A stretch of 20,418 nt of DNA from CAIOZW01 sp049317725 (lineage in GTDB: Bacteria > Acidobacteriota > Blastocatellia > RBC074), in NCBI GenBank assembly GCA_049317725.1, contig JBMOHS010000061.1:1-20418 (forward strand). The letters are read 5' to 3'. Below are positions 1-7,709 of this stretch, piece after piece (the first letter of the stretch is position 1; each line of letters begins with the position of its first letter). Below the pieces are notes generated by a model. That model had not been told where the DNA came from. It ran no database searches and saw only the letters and a list, made by a program, of their open reading frames with translations. The position numbers were made by a program, and so were the translations under genes.

Positions 1-4
1 CTCC

Positions 5-18
5 CTCGCCCCTTCCCT
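5..18. repeat. Short heptad-like C-rich stretch at left end
   Basis: CTCGCCC (5-11) followed by CTTCCCT (12-18) has the same composition and period as the array at 20300-20367. It abuts the stop codon of the GMC oxidoreductase gene. Only two units are inside the window, so the array may continue beyond it or the match may be chance. Confidence 0.35.
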
Positions 19-1670
19 CAGATCTCGCCGCGTCGCATCTGCTCTGCAAGATGGTCCATGGCCCGCCAAGCAAGCGCCATGATCCACGTGGTGATCCCGT
101 GCGTTCCGGGCAAGGAGACAAAACAGCTCGCATCGGTCACAAAGAGATTCTTGACGTCGTGTGACTGGTTGAAGGGGTTGAGCACGCTGGTTCGTGGATC
201 GGTCCCCATGCGGGCCGTCCCACACTCGTGGGTTGCATCCCCCATCGGCTCGACGTATTGGCGATGGGGCAGGACCTCCGCGCCGAGACGTCGCATGATC
301 TGCTCCATCCATCCGTACATATCCGTGGCCATTCTCAAGTCGTTGTCGGAGGTGCCGGCATGGAAGCGTACCTTCGGAATGCCATAGTCATCGAGATGGT
401 CTGGATCCAGTTCAAAGTAGTTTTGGTACTCTGGCAGCCGTTCGCCGTAGCCGCGCAGGCTGATGGTCGCGCCGTAATCTTGACGGAGCTGCTGCTTGAG
501 ACTCTCGCCAAAGCCAAGTCCGGCCCGCCCCTGGCTGCGGCCAAAGCCGCTGCCGATCAGCAGAAAGTATCCTCCGTGATAGTTGTTCTCGCGATTGTAG
601 TTGAACCGTGGAATCGTCACGTGGCTCCCGCCAGCGCCGTCCTCATTCTGACGGGGCCGGCCTCGTAGTTGGGGCAAGACCCCGACCATCGCGCCCGATT
701 TCGTGCTGTCCATCAGGTAGTGCCCGATTAATCCCGACGAGTTCCCAATGCCGCGCGGATGAAAGCGGGAGGTGGAGTTGAGCATGATTCGTCCCGACTC
801 GACGGTGCTGGCGGCGAGGATGACGGCGCGTGCGGCCACCTCGTAATGCTGCTTGGTCTGGGCATCGAAGAAGGAGACGCCCCGTGCCTGACCATTCTGA
901 TCGACGAGCACCTGATGGGCGACGGCGTGCGTCCGAAGAGTGAAGTTGCGCCTCGAGAGCAGCTTGGGAATGATCACGTCAAGGCTGGAGAATCGTGAAC
1001 GGGAGTCGCAGCCGTTGCCACAAGCGCCGCAGAAGTGGCACTTCGGTCGCCCATCGTAGTTGACGCTCAGCACGGCGGTCCGCTCTGGAATGACCGGCAC
1101 GCCGATCCCCGCCAGCCGGTCTCGCAGCCCGCTCTCGCTGCAGCGCGGATGGTGCGGCGGACCACAGTAGAGTCCATCCGGCATGTTGCGGTAGTTGTCC
1201 CGGGCCCCGACGACACCGACCAATTGCTCGACCTTGTCGTAGTAAGGCGCGAGGTCTTCATAGCCCAACGGCCAGTCCTCCCCGAATCCTTGCATCGATC
1301 GGGTCTTGAAGTCCTCCGGTCCGTGCCGGTAACAGGCGCGCCCCCAGGTATTGGTCCGCCCCCCGACGGCGCGCAGTCGGGTCCAGTGAAATTCGGGATC
1401 CGACCGATAGGGATCCTTGCGTGGGTTAGTATAGAGATGAGCCGTGTACTCGTTGATCTTCCACAACCCATCAAACTCACCCGGCCGGCCGCGCCCACGA
1501 AACGGCATTTCGTAGGGCCAGGTATGCGCCAGAAAGTCCTTCTGCTGATCGAGCATGCGGCCGGCCTCGAGCAGCAAGACCTTCATTCCCCGCAGGGTCA
1601 AGACCCAGGCCGCCGTCGCTCCCCCTGCGCCTGAACCGACCACGACAGCGTCATATCTCTCCTTGTTCAT
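18..1670 (-). CDS. GMC-family FAD oxidoreductase with CxxCxxCxxxC cluster
   Basis: This is a 550-aa flavoprotein of the glucose-methanol-choline family, which oxidises alcohols or sugars. The N-terminus has the Rossmann FAD motif GSGAGG (residues 12-17), ending in an LLLEAG strand. AVGGRTNTWG (about 101-110) is the flavin-contact segment. Two histidines in HECGTARMG (His481) and GTHGITT (His524) sit 43 residues apart, at the places of the glucose oxidase catalytic pair His516/His559. An unusual cysteine run, C211, C214, C217 and C221, resembles a [4Fe-4S] ferredoxin motif; some bacterial FAD-glucose dehydrogenases carry a 3Fe-4S cluster in a comparable region. A longer reading to 1781 is open, but I chose the ATG at 1670. 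It begins the typical NKERYDAVVVGSG segment and leaves 47 bp after the upstream peptidase gene instead of overlapping it. There is no signal peptide, and no gluconate-dehydrogenase-type small subunit is next to it on the upstream side. The substrate is unknown. Confidence 0.93.
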   Translation of the reverse strand: MNKERYDAVVVGSGAGGATAAWVLTLRGMKVLLLEAGRMLDQQKDFLAHTWPYEMPFRGRGRPGEFDGLWKINEYTAHLYTNPRKDPYRSDPEFHWTRLRAVGGRTNTWGRACYRHGPEDFKTRSMQGFGEDWPLGYEDLAPYYDKVEQLVGVVGARDNYRNMPDGLYCGPPHHPRCSESGLRDRLAGIGVPVIPERTAVLSVNYDGRPKCHFCGACGNGCDSRSRFSSLDVIIPKLLSRRNFTLRTHAVAHQVLVDQNGQARGVSFFDAQTKQHYEVAARAVILAASTVESGRIMLNSTSRFHPRGIGNSSGLIGHYLMDSTKSGAMVGVLPQLRGRPRQNEDGAGGSHVTIPRFNYNRENNYHGGYFLLIGSGFGRSQGRAGLGFGESLKQQLRQDYGATISLRGYGERLPEYQNYFELDPDHLDDYGIPKVRFHAGTSDNDLRMATDMYGWMEQIMRRLGAEVLPHRQYVEPMGDATHECGTARMGTDPRTSVLNPFNQSHDVKNLFVTDASCFVSLPGTHGITTWIMALAWRAMDHLAEQMRRGEI

Positions 1671-1717
1671 CTGACCTGCCCCCCTTTCTGTCCGGCCCCC
1701 TCCCGACGGTAAGATTC

Positions 1718-3805
1718 TTAACGTGTACCACGCAATTTGCGATCGAAGAAATCGGCCGTTGCCGTAAGGGCCGACAGCCAATTCCGATGCAGCAGAAATC
1801 CGTGCACCTCATCGGGAAAGACCAACTGCTCCAATTCGACGCGGCGTTCGCGGAGTGCGCGCGCGAGGGTCACCGTTTCGTTGAAATTGACGTTGCGATC
1901 ATCATCGCCGTGGATCAAGAGCACCGGAGAGCGCCAGCCATCGACCGAGGCCAGCGGCGAGGAGTCGAAGGCGAGCTTGGCAGCTTTGGGATCTTCGAGC
2001 GGATTGTACGACGGCACGAAATTCTTGATGCCACTGTTCCAGTCGTGCACCCCGTGGATGTCGACGCCAGCAGCAAACAGGTCGGAAGCACGCGACAATC
2101 CCATCGCCGTCAGGTAGCCGCCATACGAGCCACCCCAGATCCCAATGCGCTTGCCGTCCACCTCCGCCCGCTGGCGGAGGTAGAGGCCCGCCCCCAGCAC
2201 ATCAAGAAACTCACTCGCACCCGTCGCACCGTAATTGAGGGCTTCACGAAACTCCAGCCCATACCCCGTCCCACTGCGAAAATTGACCGAGAGGGCGACG
2301 TACCCTTGGCTGGCGAGGAACTGGTTGAGGGCATAGGTGTTGTGGTAGTAGTCGAGGTAATGCCAGCCCAACAGCATCTGCCGCCGTGACCCGCCGTGAA
2401 AAAAGACGGCGGCCGGACGCTTTTCTTGACTGGAGCCTGGGGGCAAGAAGAGCTGGGCGTGAATCTGCAAACCATCGGCGGCGGTGATCGTCACCGCCTG
2501 CGGTTCGACCAACGCCGCCTCGGGAAAGTCGGCCGGGATCGGCGTCAGTTCGCGCCTCTCGCCGATGACCTTGCCGCCGCTCATCGATTGAATGACCGCT
2601 TGTGCCGGACGTTTCGCGTCGGAACGGAGATAAGCAATCCGCTGGCCATCGCTGGTCATCTGCGGCATCCATTCGATCCCCTTGCCGGAAGTAATCGCGA
2701 CCGGTTGCCCACCGCCGACTGGCACGCGCCAGAGGTGGCGCCGGTCGAGATCGTCCTGGTTTGAATTGAAGAGGACATCGCGCCGATCAGGGCTCAAGGC
2801 AACATACTCCACCTCGAAGTCACCGGGGGTGAGGCGGATCGCCGTGCCTCCCGAAGCGGAGACCGAATAGAGATGGAGCCATCCATCACGCTCCCACGGA
2901 AAGACGAGGCGGTCGGCGGCTCCCCACAACAGTTGATTGCCGGCCGTGATCGGCTTGGGCACGCTGCCGGGGCCTTCGTCCGCCCGCCAGATCGTGCGGG
3001 CCTTGCCCGTGGCGAGGTCGGCAACGACAATCGACCACGGCAGTCCCTTCCGCTCGGGCGCAAAGAGCTGGCGCGGCTGTCCCGACGCATACCGCGTGAA
3101 CGCGAGGCGCGTACCGTCTGGAGACCATTCCGGGTTGCCGTCGAGGTCCAGGCTGGGCGCGATCCAGCGCAGCTCTTGACGGGCCATCTCGTAGACCCCG
3201 ATGAAGGCGTGATCCCCCCGATTGCTTACCCACGCGAACTTGCTGCCATCGGGCGACCAGCGCAACGACCCCGCGCTGCCCCGCAACTGCAGCAGCTGCT
3301 TGGGCTCCTTCGTCTCCCCGAGGAGGGTCGAATAGATCTGTCCACGCCGCAAGAACAGAAGGTGGTCCCCGCGCGGCGAGAGCGCCGGTGCACTGCCCAC
3401 GCCGAGGCGAACCGGTTCCCCTCCCTCGACCTCGACGCGCCACAAGGCCTGCTCCGCCCCGGCTGGATCACTGGCGGGGTTCGGGTTCTCACCCGCCCGA
3501 TTCGGTGCATCTCCGCGCACGTAGACGATGGTCTTCGCATCACCCGACCAGGTGATGGCCGACAATCGCTGCCCGTCGTCCCGGGTGTAGCGCGTCAGTT
3601 GCCGTGGACGATAGTCAGGGGCATCGGCGACGAAGAGGTTGCAGATTCCGCGCTCCGTGGCAATCCACGCGACTCGCCCAGCCGTTGGTGCCGCCGAGAT
3701 TTCAGAGGGAAAGGGGGCACTCAAGAGCTTTTCAAGCGTCACGGCTTGAGCCATCGTCAATCGTGGCAGAAACGCAAGAATCAATAAAGCGAATACTCGA
3801 CTCAC
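1718..3805 (-). CDS. Exported S9-family prolyl oligopeptidase-like serine peptidase
   Basis: This is a 695-aa peptidase with an N-terminal beta-propeller and a C-terminal alpha/beta-hydrolase domain. The propeller shows WD40/PD40-type blades (for example LRWSPDGSKFAWVS, PEWSPDGTRLAFTR and VALSPDRRDVLFNS). The hydrolase carries the expected triad: Ser560 in GGSYGG, Asp636 in HGDDDRNV and His668 in DEVHGF. The family cleaves short peptides, and members of this architecture (acylaminoacyl peptidase / DPP-like) are often periplasmic. I chose the GTG at 3805: it starts a clean signal peptide (SRVFALLILAFLPRLTMAQA) and has GGGAGA about six bases upstream. The frame stays open upstream to 3997, but that stretch has no protein-like character and runs up to an inverted-repeat element. 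The gene is followed 47 bp later by the GMC oxidoreductase, so co-transcription is plausible. The peptidase subfamily is not resolved. Confidence 0.93.
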   Translation of the reverse strand: MSRVFALLILAFLPRLTMAQAVTLEKLLSAPFPSEISAAPTAGRVAWIATERGICNLFVADAPDYRPRQLTRYTRDDGQRLSAITWSGDAKTIVYVRGDAPNRAGENPNPASDPAGAEQALWRVEVEGGEPVRLGVGSAPALSPRGDHLLFLRRGQIYSTLLGETKEPKQLLQLRGSAGSLRWSPDGSKFAWVSNRGDHAFIGVYEMARQELRWIAPSLDLDGNPEWSPDGTRLAFTRYASGQPRQLFAPERKGLPWSIVVADLATGKARTIWRADEGPGSVPKPITAGNQLLWGAADRLVFPWERDGWLHLYSVSASGGTAIRLTPGDFEVEYVALSPDRRDVLFNSNQDDLDRRHLWRVPVGGGQPVAITSGKGIEWMPQMTSDGQRIAYLRSDAKRPAQAVIQSMSGGKVIGERRELTPIPADFPEAALVEPQAVTITAADGLQIHAQLFLPPGSSQEKRPAAVFFHGGSRRQMLLGWHYLDYYHNTYALNQFLASQGYVALSVNFRSGTGYGLEFREALNYGATGASEFLDVLGAGLYLRQRAEVDGKRIGIWGGSYGGYLTAMGLSRASDLFAAGVDIHGVHDWNSGIKNFVPSYNPLEDPKAAKLAFDSSPLASVDGWRSPVLLIHGDDDRNVNFNETVTLARALRERRVELEQLVFPDEVHGFLLHRNWLSALTATADFFDRKLRGTR

Positions 3806-3999
3806 AGGGTCTCTCCCATACTTGTTCGCAACCGTGTCAGAAATCTCTGTCCAGCCAATCCGATGTCCAGATACCGTTGAACCATGGGACTCCCCATTAT
3901 CAATACAAAAAATCGCCAACATGAAGGTGTGATCCTGTTGCCACCAATTGACGATCCGACCCAGGATAGACTGGAGCCAAGTCTTCCGTGAATACAATG

Positions 4000-4148
4000 G
4001 TAACTACTCACAGCATCAATGAACTTCAGGGGGTTCTATCTTCTTCTCGGTGATCTCTGTGCCTTGGTGGTGCAATCATCTCTTCCGTTCTGACAATGGT
4101 CGCGAGTTGACGTGGTGCAATCTTCTCTTCCTCACCGTGAGTAGTTAC
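4000..4148. mobile_element. MITE-like element with 12-bp terminal inverted repeats
   Basis: The element is bounded by GTAACTACTCAC (4000-4011) and its exact reverse complement GTGAGTAGTTAC (4137-4148), giving 149 bp with no coding capacity. Its right 32 bases (4117-4148) match the left end of the element at 12785 on the opposite strand at 31 of 32 positions. Inside is a near-duplication of a 20-base segment (4067-4086 and 4112-4131, 19/20 identical). A further segment (about 4046-4070) resembles the CTCTGTG..TGGTG-type periodic intergenic sequence seen in many environmental genomes. No target duplication is obvious at this copy. It lies in the 402-bp gap between the caspase-like and S9 peptidase genes. 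The rest of that gap (3806-3999, 4149-4207) shows only a small hairpin at 4179-4194. Confidence 0.6.
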
Positions 4149-4178
4149 CCGAAAAGTACGCTGGCACGATCAAGGCCT

Positions 4179-4194
4179 CCGTCCTGCTGGACGG
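4179..4194 (-). terminator. Hairpin downstream of caspase-like gene
   Basis: The arms CCGTCC and GGACGG form a 6-bp perfect stem around a 4-base loop, 13 bp past the stop codon of the caspase-like gene. There is no U-tract on the minus strand after it, so an intrinsic terminator role is only a guess. Confidence 0.25.
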
Positions 4195-4207
4195 CGGGGT
4201 GCTTGGT

Positions 4208-5023
4208 TTACTCAAGAACCCGCCACCGCTTCATCGACGCAGTCCCGAAGAGGTTGGGGGTCTGCGGATACTGCTGCGAGGGAAGCAGCTTGCGGATTTC
4301 GCGGAACCAGCCGGCATAGGTCGCCTTCTCGGGGAGTGCCTCGAGGGCACGCAGCGCGACATAGGTGAAGGCCCCGTTGGGGCGGCCGCGGAAGTAGGCG
4401 TCGAAGCTGTACTCCGCATCTTGACAGCCAGCCATCAGCAGGGCGGCATAACGGCCCGGGGCGCTGGCAGCGCGATGGCGCGCGGCAATCCCCAGGGGAG
4501 CGATCGCCCGGCGCGACAGAAAGACGGAGGGAGGCAGAAAGCGCACCCGACGCGTTGGCGAGAAGCGGGCCGTCGTCGTCGGGGGCGTCAGGATGGGGGC
4601 GAGCCGCGCGACCGTCCCGGAGTGGCACGAATCGGAGAGCATGAGCAGGCGCACGCCCTTCGCCTTGGCGTCGTAGAGGTCGAAGAGCTCATCATCAGTA
4701 ATCGGGCCACGGGTCATGATATCTTGCGGGCAGAGGCACTCGTCGACCCCATCCGGCTCATCGCCATCGAGATCCGGGACGAACGAGCCGTGCCCGGAGA
4801 ATTGAATGACGACGAGGTCGCCGGACTTGGCCCGCCCAATCGTCGCCCGCATGGCCTCGCGCATCGCCTTCCCGGTCGCCTGTTTGTCGAGGAGCCGGGC
4901 GACCTCGAACCCGCGCTTCTCGAGCGCCGCCTTCCAGTCGTTCGCATCATTGACACAGCCCGAGAGGTCACTCGCCGTTCCGGGATAGTCATTGATTCCG
5001 ATTACCAGCCCATACTTTGCCAT
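4208..5023 (-). CDS. Metacaspase/caspase-like protease (peptidase C14)
   Basis: This is a 271-aa cysteine peptidase of the caspase fold. The catalytic dyad is visible: His78 in QFSGHGS and Cys133 in SDSCHSGT, the hallmark of prokaryotic metacaspases, which generally cut after Arg or Lys. The first strand is KYGLVIGINDYPG, and the later LLMAGCQDAEYS and NGAFTYVALRAL segments match the p10-like end of the domain. The ATG at 5023 has AAGGAGG five bases upstream, which fixes the start against the longer open frame reaching 5116. No signal peptide or membrane segment is present, so it is probably cytoplasmic. There is no attached sensor, WD40 or formylglycine-sulfatase domain, so this is a stand-alone catalytic unit. 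It lies 116 bp behind the PQQ-like propeller gene. Its target and physiological role (stress, cell death, defence or protein processing) cannot be told from the sequence. Confidence 0.9.
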   Translation of the reverse strand: MAKYGLVIGINDYPGTASDLSGCVNDANDWKAALEKRGFEVARLLDKQATGKAMREAMRATIGRAKSGDLVVIQFSGHGSFVPDLDGDEPDGVDECLCPQDIMTRGPITDDELFDLYDAKAKGVRLLMLSDSCHSGTVARLAPILTPPTTTARFSPTRRVRFLPPSVFLSRRAIAPLGIAARHRAASAPGRYAALLMAGCQDAEYSFDAYFRGRPNGAFTYVALRALEALPEKATYAGWFREIRKLLPSQQYPQTPNLFGTASMKRWRVLE

Positions 5024-5139
5024 GGTCTCCTCCTTGCGCTCTTTTGATCCGTCGCGCCCTGGTTCGTTTGCGTCGTGGTCGATGGAAAGGCAGTGGCGTT
5101 GCTGCCGGGCTGCCATTCGTGATTACTCGCGAGGTTGAT

Positions 5140-6510
5140 TCACTTGACGGCGAGCAGGCTCGCCGAAGTGCGAAAGTAGAGAACACCGCGCGAGATGGCC
5201 GGTGTCGCCAGACAGGGCTCCCCGAGATCGTTCTTGGCGAGCCGCTCAAAGACCGGGCCCGCCTTGATCGTGTGGACCAGTCCCTGTTCGGTGGCACAGT
5301 AGATCTTGCCATCGGCGGCGACGAGCGAAGCCGAACAGGAGGAGTCCGGGCCGAGGCGTTCCTCGTAGAGCTTCTTTCCCGTCTTGAAATCGAAGCAGCG
5401 CATGACCCCATTGTGATTGGCAAGATAGATCAAGCCGTCATAGACGACCGGGGTCGAAATGTAGGATCCACCGTTGGGGACGCTCCAGGCGACCGATTCG
5501 TTGCTGGTCTGCCCCTCGCCAAGAGAGATATCGCCGGACGCCGCCATGCGGACGGCGAAGAGGGGGGACTTGCCCCCATGCGCGTTGGAGATGACAAAGT
5601 GGTCCTCAGCGACGAAGGGAGTCGGAATGGGGATGTCACCGCCCCCGCGGAGGCGCCACAGTTCCGCGCCCGTCGCGAGATCGTAGGAGACAATGTATGG
5701 ATACCCGTTGGCGACCACTTGCCTCCGCCGCCCATCATCGTGAATGAGGGGGGAGCCCCAACTGTTCTCGCAGCGCTCCCGGCGGGAGACGCGCCAGATC
5801 TCCCGTCCATCCCGCAAGCTCAGGGCGGCAATGAAGGGGTCGTGCTCGTCGTCACAGAGGAGGACGATCCGGTCCCCGCTCAGGGCGGGCGAACTGGCAT
5901 ATCCCCAGGGGATCTTCTGCCACGCCACATTGATGGGGCCCAGCTCACGTTGCCAAAGCACACGCCCCTTCATATCGAGGCAGTAGAGCCCATCTGAGCC
6001 GAAGAAGCCAACCAGCCTGCGCCCATCGGTGACGAGGGTGGTGTTGGCGTGGGAGGCCTTTTCGTGTCTGACGGTCGAGGGTTTGGCCGTCCGGATCCGT
6101 CGCTCCCATTTCAACCGCCCATCCCACTTGTCGAGGCACTGGACCAGCCAGTCCTGCTCGCCATCATCCTTCGCCGGTCCGACGTCGCCGTAGTACCCAA
6201 TCCGCAGGCTCGGTTGGCCTGACTTGGGCACGGCGGTGGCAAGGTAGATCCGGTCCTTCCAGATGATCGGGCTGGAGTGGCCAAGGCCGGGAATGGCAGC
6301 CTTCCAGAGCAGCCCACCATGCGTGCCCGAGGTCTCGTCAAGGCTCCACTCGGCGCGGGTAGGATAGCCATCGGCGACTCCACGCCCACCCGGGCCGCGA
6401 AATCCAGGCCAGTTCTGTTCCTTCTCGCGAGCGAGAGAGCGGGTCCCCGTCAACCAGCTGGCCGGGATGCTCGAGAGCGCTCCCACCAGAAATTTTCTGC
6501 GCGTCGTCAT
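5140..6510 (-). CDS. Tat-exported PQQ-like beta-propeller protein
   Basis: This is a 456-aa exported propeller protein. It begins MTTRRKFLVGAL, a twin-arginine signal, and mature sequence follows from about residue 28. The body has repeated PQQ-type blades: LYCLDMKGRVLWQREL, IAALSLRDGREIWRVS, VSYDLATGAELWRLR, RCFDFKTGKKLYEERL and a closing strand ending in LLAVK. Such outer membrane-assembly-like or dehydrogenase-like propellers are very common in Planctomycetota and Acidobacteriota, usually of unknown substrate. The repeats define a fold only; I see no clear PQQ ligand set or CXXCH motif, so enzymatic activity is not claimed. The ATG at 6510 is preceded by GGAAAGG about ten bases upstream. 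A longer open frame to 6615 lacks this signal and would bury the Tat motif. Confidence 0.88.
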   Translation of the reverse strand: MTTRRKFLVGALSSIPASWLTGTRSLAREKEQNWPGFRGPGGRGVADGYPTRAEWSLDETSGTHGGLLWKAAIPGLGHSSPIIWKDRIYLATAVPKSGQPSLRIGYYGDVGPAKDDGEQDWLVQCLDKWDGRLKWERRIRTAKPSTVRHEKASHANTTLVTDGRRLVGFFGSDGLYCLDMKGRVLWQRELGPINVAWQKIPWGYASSPALSGDRIVLLCDDEHDPFIAALSLRDGREIWRVSRRERCENSWGSPLIHDDGRRRQVVANGYPYIVSYDLATGAELWRLRGGGDIPIPTPFVAEDHFVISNAHGGKSPLFAVRMAASGDISLGEGQTSNESVAWSVPNGGSYISTPVVYDGLIYLANHNGVMRCFDFKTGKKLYEERLGPDSSCSASLVAADGKIYCATEQGLVHTIKAGPVFERLAKNDLGEPCLATPAISRGVLYFRTSASLLAVK

Positions 6511-6649
6511 TGCCGTCAACCTTTCCGGGTGAAATCGAACCCTGCGGCCCTGCATCGGCTGGCCGTGTCGCCCTCGTTTAATGGCCGCGACGTCCGAGGA
6601 CGTGATCCTGGACAATTTTCGCCAACTCCCCTCTTCTGGTGTGGAAGAA

Positions 6650-6676
6650 TTGAAATCAGGTCGACAGCCTTATAGC
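6650..6676 (+). promoter_or_regulatory. Candidate promoter for the small plus-strand gene
   Basis: TTGAAA (6650-6655) and TATAGC (6671-6676) are separated by 15 bp, a short spacer, about 130 bp upstream of the ATG at 6808. It overlaps the candidate minus-strand promoter, which would make this a divergent control region. The evidence is weak. Confidence 0.25.
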
Positions 6677-6696
6677 ATACAGTTTGTCGATTTGAA
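6669..6696 (-). promoter_or_regulatory. Candidate promoter for PQQ-like propeller gene
   Basis: On the minus strand, TTCAAA (6691-6696) and TATAAG (6669-6674) are separated by 16 bp, inside the only AT-rich stretch of the 297-bp divergent intergenic region. It lies about 160 bp upstream of the ATG at 6510. It is a sigma-70-like pattern only, with no further support. Confidence 0.3.
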
Positions 6697-6807
6697 TAAC
6701 CTCCGTGGAAGAACCTCCGGCAGGAACAAACGCCCGAAGAATCGACCCAGAACCGACCAAATATCGCCAAAGACGCAAGGATGTCACTGGATAGAAGAGG
6801 AGTTTGC

Positions 6808-7149
6808 ATGGAACAGCCCATCTGGAATTTCGAGCAAGAGCCGACGACCGAAGGCTTGGATGAGACGGGGATCAACCTTCGCGCCTATTTCGACCGTGTC
6901 CCCGATGCGCGACTGCGAACCTACCGTCCGGAGTGGACGGATGAAGAGGTCATGGAGTGGGACGGCAACTTTCGGGATGATGGCCAACTGATGATGTTCT
7001 GCTGTGAGCGTGACGTCTTCGTCCCGGAGTACCGCCGCGTCCTTGAGGAGTGCCTCGTCTATCGTGATCGGGTCCGCTCGTCACTGCTGCCGTCGATGAG
7101 CCAAGCCGGGACCTCGACACCGGATGCCCCGGAAGCACGCATCGGCTGA
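6808..7149 (+). CDS. Small hypothetical acidic protein
   Basis: This is a 113-aa protein that I do not recognise. The ATG at 6808 is preceded by AGAGGAG at good spacing, and the first residues are MEQPIWNFEQEP. It is rich in Asp, Glu, Arg and aromatic residues (for example WTDEEVMEWDGNF and FVPEYRRVLEE), with two adjacent cysteines in MMFCCERD. It has no signal peptide or membrane segment and ends in a Ser/Pro/Ala-rich tail. It is the only plus-strand gene in the window, divergent from the propeller gene. A 7-bp stem hairpin and a block of palindromic repeats follow it. The ribosome site and protein-like composition support a real gene. A homologue search would be needed to confirm it. Confidence 0.6.
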   Translation: MEQPIWNFEQEPTTEGLDETGINLRAYFDRVPDARLRTYRPEWTDEEVMEWDGNFRDDGQLMMFCCERDVFVPEYRRVLEECLVYRDRVRSSLLPSMSQAGTSTPDAPEARIG

Positions 7150-7156
7150 TGCTGCT

Positions 7157-7197
7157 CCCGGAATCGCATCGCCGCTCTTTTCGGGGCTTCCGGGTTT
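7157..7197 (+). terminator. Possible terminator after the small plus-strand gene
   Basis: CCCGGAA (7157-7163) pairs perfectly with TTCCGGG (7188-7194), followed by TTT, eight bases after the stop codon at 7149. The loop is long (24 bases) and the T-run is short, so it is at best a weak intrinsic terminator. Confidence 0.35.
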
Positions 7198-7259
7198 AGT
7201 GCCCCCCCCGTCAGGGATGTGTCCACTTCGCCAAGCACATTCACTGGGACTGTAGGGCT

Positions 7260-7348
7260 GAGAATGGAGAATCGGGAACAGCCATCACACACCGGTACCG
7301 AGGTGTGATCTTTGCCTAATGATGCGCTTAAAAAAGGCCGGTGCGATT
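7260..7348. repeat. Left arm of large intergenic repeat unit (copy A)
   Basis: The segment starts GAGAATGGAGAA, contains a 26-bp near-palindrome (7284-7309: ATCACAC / GTGTGAT arms around CGGT/ACCG), then CTTTGCC, a run of six A and GCCGGTGCGATT. The same order of blocks recurs at 20110-20189: GAGAATGGAGAA, TCACAC, CTTTGCC, an A-run and GCTGCGATT. It leads straight into the double-hairpin module in both places. Confidence 0.6.
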
Positions 7349-7423
7349 TGTAGGGGCAGGCCTTGTGCCTGCCCTATTTTCGCTTGGAGGGACGATGGGG
7401 CAACCACAAGGGTTGCCCCTACA
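7349..7423. repeat. Double-hairpin palindromic module A (REP/BIME-like)
   Basis: This is a 75-bp module ending in TGTAGGGGCA (7349-7358) and its reverse complement TGCCCCTACA (7414-7423). It contains two hairpins, GGGCAGGC/GCCTGCCC and GGGCAACC/GGTTGCCC, separated by a CGCTTGGAGGGACGATG spacer. A second copy lies 173 bp downstream. The short open frames across it (recurrent GRPCACP and TRVAPT peptides) are products of the repeat and not genes. Confidence 0.85.
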
Positions 7424-7461
7424 ACCCAGACGGGCCGTATTGAGGCGAGACGTCGGGCATT

Positions 7462-7491
7462 GCACCCTGGGTGCGCGGGCCTCCGGCCCGC
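7462..7491. repeat. Tandem hairpins between modules A and B
   Basis: There are two adjacent palindromes: GCACCC-T-GGGTGC (7462-7474) and GCGGGCC-TCC-GGCCCGC (7475-7491, 7-bp perfect stem, 3-base loop). They sit in the tail that follows module A, where modules B and C have only the CCTGGGTG core. They could act as a structured RNA end or repeat boundary. Confidence 0.6.
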
Positions 7492-7521
7492 CTCCTATCC
7501 CACCAAGGACTCGCACGATTC

Positions 7522-7596
7522 TGTAGGGGCAGGCCTTGTGCCTGCCCTATTCTCGCTTGGAGGAACGATGGGGCACCCACAAGGGTTGCCCCTACA
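7522..7596. repeat. Double-hairpin palindromic module B
   Basis: This is a second 75-bp copy of the module at 7349-7423, in the same orientation, with only a few differences. Ends are TGTAGGGGCA (7522-7531) and TGCCCCTACA (7587-7596). The tail ACTCACAC..GCCGTGTTGAAACGA..CCTGGGTG (7597-7634) is shared with the copy at 20190. The 560-bp interval 7150-7709 holds only these repeats, the hairpins noted separately and no convincing gene. Confidence 0.85.
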
Positions 7597-7709
7597 ACTC
7601 ACACCGGCCGTGTTGAAACGATCCCCCCTGGGTGCCGGCTGCTACTGGTATCACTGAACCCTCTGTGATGGTTTAGCTTCCCCACACGAAATCGGGACGC
7701 CCGCTCTTT

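Noticed and set aside
7319..7668. Overlapping short open frames on both strands with GRPCACP / TRVAPT-like peptides
   Set aside because: They are translations of the duplicated palindromic modules, recur in several frames and lack ribosome sites, so they are repeat artefacts.
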